DNA of 17,563 nucleotides from NCBI GenBank assembly GCA_039186015.1, contig JBCDAH010000108.1, positions 1 through 17,563 on the forward strand. Reading direction: 5' to 3'. Shown here in pieces: positions 15,609 to 17,563 of this stretch (the stretch's first letter is position 1; each line of letters opens with the position of its first letter). The notes beneath the pieces were generated by a model. It was not told where the DNA came from and did not search any database. It was given only the letters and a program-made list of their open reading frames with translations. This DNA comes from JBCBWG01 sp039186015. GTDB lineage: Bacteria; Pseudomonadota; Alphaproteobacteria; Rhizobiales; Hyphomicrobiaceae. Position numbers and translations under genes: made by a program.

Positions 15609-16175
15609 CTACTCAGCAGCTTGCGCCGAAGGGGCCCAAGTGAAGGGCTGGAAAGGTGTGTCGACCGGCGTCTTGGCCAAGTGGTTTGTGTAGTTTGAAA
15701 GAACCTTGTGCGAGATGGCCAACAGTACATCGAAGACGTGCCGACGCGAGAACCCAGCGTTGAGAAATGCATCAACACGTTCCGGTTTCACCCAGCCCCG
15801 CTCGCGAACAACCTCAAGCGTAAAAACCTTCAGGGCCTGGAGCTTGGGGTCTGCATAGTCACCGGACGTGCGCGCCGTTTCGATCACGTCGTCCGCGACG
15901 CCGTCCTTCTTGGCGATGGCCGTATGTGCCGCCATGCAGTAGTGGCACGCGTGAAAGGCGTTGATTGTGAACCAAACGACGTGCCGTTCCGTCGGCGTGA
16001 ACGCCGAGCGCTGTAACGCGTCACCAAGCGCGAGATAGGCCTCTGCAGCCTCCGGAGCTTCGGCCAAAGCGCCAATCAGGTTCGGGACAAAACCGTATTT
16101 GCCTTTGACCTTGGCAATGATGTCCGCCGCCGCGTCCGGATGGTTCTCGGCGGTGTGGATTGCGAAGTCTGCCAT
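15609..16175 (-). CDS. Carboxymuconolactone decarboxylase family protein (AhpD-like)
   Basis: A 188-aa AhpD-fold protein. The ATG at 16175 is preferred over the one at 16220 because GAGG lies 6 nt upstream and the longer version would extend through a hairpin and into the operator region. Residues 63-84 hold the AhpD proton-relay pattern: E63, C77 and C80 in ACHYC, and H84 in MAAH. The CxxC plus His argues for a thiol-dependent peroxidase or related redox role rather than true carboxymuconolactone decarboxylation. It is transcribed away from a TetR regulator across a region with two palindromes, so it is probably that regulator's target. A short hairpin (16201-16217) lies in its 5' leader. 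The physiological substrate is unknown. Confidence 0.88.
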   Translation of the reverse strand: MADFAIHTAENHPDAAADIIAKVKGKYGFVPNLIGALAEAPEAAEAYLALGDALQRSAFTPTERHVVWFTINAFHACHYCMAAHTAIAKKDGVADDVIETARTSGDYADPKLQALKVFTLEVVRERGWVKPERVDAFLNAGFSRRHVFDVLLAISHKVLSNYTNHLAKTPVDTPFQPFTWAPSAQAAE

Positions 16176-16221
16176 GATAACCTCATCTCTGGTTTTGCAT
16201 CCACGGTTAGCCCGTGGCATG

Positions 16222-16239
16222 TTGAACCGCTCGGTTCAG
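16222..16239. promoter_or_regulatory. Candidate TetR operator 1
   Basis: TTGAACCGCTCGGTTCAG contains a perfect 16-bp inverted repeat with 7-bp arms (16223-16229 and 16232-16238) and a 2-bp centre. It lies between the divergent AhpD-like and tetR genes and shares 13 of 18 positions with operator 2, in the same register. Confidence 0.65.
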
Positions 16240-16249
16240 GTCTTGCAAT

Positions 16250-16267
16250 TTGGACCGTACGGTACAA
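16250..16267. promoter_or_regulatory. Candidate TetR operator 2
   Basis: TTGGACCGTACGGTACAA is an 18-bp palindrome with a single mismatched pair and a perfect 10-bp core (ACCGTACGGT). It is centred 28 bp from operator 1 and ends 44 bp before the tetR GTG. The ACCG-NN-CGGT core is of a kind seen in operators of TetR-family regulators. A TTGCAA at 16244-16249 could be a -35 overlapped by this site. Confidence 0.68.
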
Positions 16268-16311
16268 GATCACAACATAACGATTGATCACATTGGCGAT
16301 AGGCATCCCTG

Positions 16312-16926
16312 GTGAGTGGCCGCAAACAATTCGATGAGGATAAGGTGCTCGACGCCGCCATGTTGGCGTTCTGGCGATCGGGTTATGAAGCAACGTCCGT
16401 GGCTGATCTTGAGGCCGCAACGGGCTTGTCCAAATCCAGTCTCTACAACGCCTTCGGCAACAAGGACGACGTGTTTCTGCGCTGCCTTGAACGTTTCTCT
16501 GAACTTTACGGGCATGATCTTGTCACCGAACTCGATCAAGACGATTTCCATTCTGCTATCCGGGCATTCTTCGACCGTTTGATTGCGCGCTTTGCCAATC
16601 GCCGGTTTCCCAATGGGTGCCTTGCGACCATGGCGGCGCTGGAGGTGGGGCGCCGGCAGGGCTTGGCCGCAAAGCACGTCCGGAAGGGATTGGACTCCAT
16701 GCGCGCCGTGTTCGAGAACCGATGCGCGCGCGCTGTGCGCGATGGCCAGCTTCCAAGGGATACAGACTGTTTTGCGCTATCGACGACCATGCTGGCCTTG
16801 ACGCGCGGTATCGCGGTACTCAATCGCGGACATCCAGATGCGCGTCTGTTGACGGCGGCCGTCGATGGATTTCTCGCGTCGCTCCGCGGGTTGTCAGACA
16901 GTGCGGCATCAGCAGGGCGGCGTTGA
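16312..16926 (+). CDS. TetR/AcrR family transcriptional regulator
   Basis: A 204-aa one-component regulator. The start is GTG 16312 with AGG 8 nt upstream; no in-frame ATG gives a complete DNA-binding domain. Residues 8-55 form the TetR N-terminal domain, with the helix-turn-helix near 28-48 (SVADLEAATGLSKSSLYNAF) followed by GNKDDVF. The C-terminal helical ligand domain is of ordinary length. It is divergent from the AhpD-like gene with two related palindromes in the shared promoter, so autoregulation and repression of the AhpD-like/DoxX-like genes is the natural model. The neighbouring yghU suggests an electrophile or oxidant as inducer, but the ligand is not readable from sequence. Confidence 0.92.
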   Translation: MSGRKQFDEDKVLDAAMLAFWRSGYEATSVADLEAATGLSKSSLYNAFGNKDDVFLRCLERFSELYGHDLVTELDQDDFHSAIRAFFDRLIARFANRRFPNGCLATMAALEVGRRQGLAAKHVRKGLDSMRAVFENRCARAVRDGQLPRDTDCFALSTTMLALTRGIAVLNRGHPDARLLTAAVDGFLASLRGLSDSAASAGRR

Positions 16927-16941
16927 GGGCAAGGAGTTGTG

Positions 16942-17103
16942 ATGGAGCGAATAGGACAGTCCGCAGTTGGGCCATTCCGCAGCGGGGCCAATCCGCAGCG
17001 GGGCAAGCGATTGTATGTTGCACAGGCCGCGTCACATGTTGCTGTGCAACGTCCAGAGAACCATCACCGTAAGAGGCAACACAAAAGAAGGGTAGTGTCA
17101 TGA
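16942..17103 (+). CDS. Doubtful 53-codon ORF between tetR and yghU
   Basis: ATG 16942 follows AAGGAG (16931-16936) by 5 nt, a near-ideal ribosome site, and the ORF stop overlaps the yghU start as ATGA (17100-17103). The product would be 53 aa, basic, ending in an Arg/Lys/His-rich tail. Against it, a 16-bp tandem repeat (not a multiple of three) runs through its first half, so the copies are read in different frames, and no family is recognised. It may be a leader peptide coupling translation to yghU, or simply non-coding. Confidence 0.28.
   Translation: MERIGQSAVGPFRSGANPQRGKRLYVAQAASHVAVQRPENHHRKRQHKRRVVS
16956..17003. repeat. Three tandem 16-bp repeats
   Basis: Three adjacent 16-mers: ACAGTCCGCAGTTGGG (16956-16971), CCATTCCGCAGCGGGG (16972-16987) and CCAATCCGCAGCGGGG (16988-17003). 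The last two differ at one base; the first is more diverged. They lie in the spacer upstream of yghU. Confidence 0.75.
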
Positions 17104-17563
17104 GCGAAAACGACGTTTACGTCCCGCCACAAGTCTGGACGTGGGACAAGGAAAGCGGTGGCCGCTTCGCCAATATCAATCGGCCGATTGCCGGCGCCAC
17201 GCACGACAAGGAGCTGCCGGTTGGTGGGCATCCGTTCCAGCTCTATTCTCAAGGAACACCCAACGGCGTCAAAGTCACGGTGATGTTCGAGGAGCTGCTG
17301 GCTCTCGGGCACAGCGGCGCGGAGTATGACGCATGGCTGATCCCAATCGGTGAGGGTGATCAATTCGGCAGTGGGTTCGTCGCAATCAATCCGAACTCGA
17401 AGATCCCGGCACTTGTCGACAGAAGCGGGGAAACACCGATCCGAGTGTTCGAGTCCGCATCGATCCTGATGCACCTCGCGGAAAAGTTCGGTGCATTTCT
17501 ACCGGAGAAAGGCTCGGAACGAACAGAAACGTTGAACTGGCTGTTTTGGCAGATGGGGAGCGC
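17100..17563 (+). CDS. yghU: Glutathione S-transferase-like disulfide-bond oxidoreductase YghU (3' partial)
   Basis: The first 154 codons of a YghU-type glutathione transferase run off the window. The match to E. coli YghU is clear by recognition: VWTWDKESGGRFANINRP near the start, then LPVGGHPFQLYS, GTPNGVKVT, EELLALG, GAEYDAWLI, GDQFGSGFVAINPNSKIPAL, IRVFESASIL, LAEKFG and RTETLNWLFWQ. The thioredoxin-fold glutathione-binding half is present; the helical C-terminal domain is cut off. In the family this is a cytoplasmic GSH-dependent disulfide reductase with peroxidase activity. An AGAAGG ribosome site lies about 8 nt before the ATG. It follows tetR by 173 bp on the same strand, in keeping with a redox-stress module. 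Confidence 0.93.
   Translation, partial: MSENDVYVPPQVWTWDKESGGRFANINRPIAGATHDKELPVGGHPFQLYSQGTPNGVKVTVMFEELLALGHSGAEYDAWLIPIGEGDQFGSGFVAINPNSKIPALVDRSGETPIRVFESASILMHLAEKFGAFLPEKGSERTETLNWLFWQMGS

Noticed and set aside
15609..16220. Longer start of the AhpD-like gene at 16220
   Set aside because: The extra 15 residues match no family N-terminus, would extend the gene through the 5' leader hairpin to the edge of operator 1, and a good GAGG ribosome site favours 16175.

Overview
The window is about 17.6 kb of moderately GC-rich DNA (roughly 58-60% by eye). It is densely coding, with short intergenic gaps and several ATGA start/stop overlaps. Codon usage and gene families suggest an alphaproteobacterium, perhaps of the Hyphomicrobiales; this is inference, since no rRNA or other marker gene is present. 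I see no tRNA, rRNA, CRISPR array, insertion sequence or phage gene.

Region 1 (1-5587, + strand) is the end of a surface-polysaccharide or sugar-modification cluster. It holds a Gfo/Idh/MocA sugar oxidoreductase (5' end outside the window), a left-handed-beta-helix acetyltransferase with a C-terminal zinc ribbon, an FAD-dependent amine-oxidase-like oxidoreductase, a NodB-type polysaccharide deacetylase, a small SMR-like membrane protein lacking the drug-efflux glutamate, and a non-hydrolysing UDP-GlcNAc 2-epimerase (wecB). Together they look like nucleotide-sugar supply, decoration and lipid-carrier handling. A vanillyl-alcohol-oxidase/PCMH-type flavoenzyme (5686-7221, +) follows, with no obvious pathway partner.

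Region 2 (7367-14659, - strand) is a self-contained type I secretion unit. In transcription order it encodes an HlyD-like membrane-fusion protein, a C39-peptidase/ABC transporter, a second ABC transporter with an N-terminal extension, a 325-aa protein with a textbook double-glycine leader, and a 153-aa Ala-rich protein of unknown function. The three transport genes overlap or nearly abut and match the three-part NHLM bacteriocin export layout. The cargo is not a small bacteriocin: it is a cysteine-free Gly/Ala/Ser-rich protein ending in about 65 residues with histidines at a near-perfect 3-4-4 (hendecad) spacing, predicting a long helix with a continuous histidine stripe. This pairing is the most unusual feature of the window. 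No outer-membrane factor and no RiPP-modifying enzyme is present.

Region 3 (14947-17563) looks like a redox/electrophile stress module. A DoxX-like membrane protein and an AhpD-like carboxymuconolactone-decarboxylase-family protein (- strand) are divergent from a TetR regulator (+). Two related 18-bp palindromes 28 bp apart, probable TetR operators, lie in the divergent promoter. Downstream of tetR come a 16-bp triple tandem repeat, a doubtful 53-codon ORF, and the 5' part of a yghU-type glutathione S-transferase that runs off the window.
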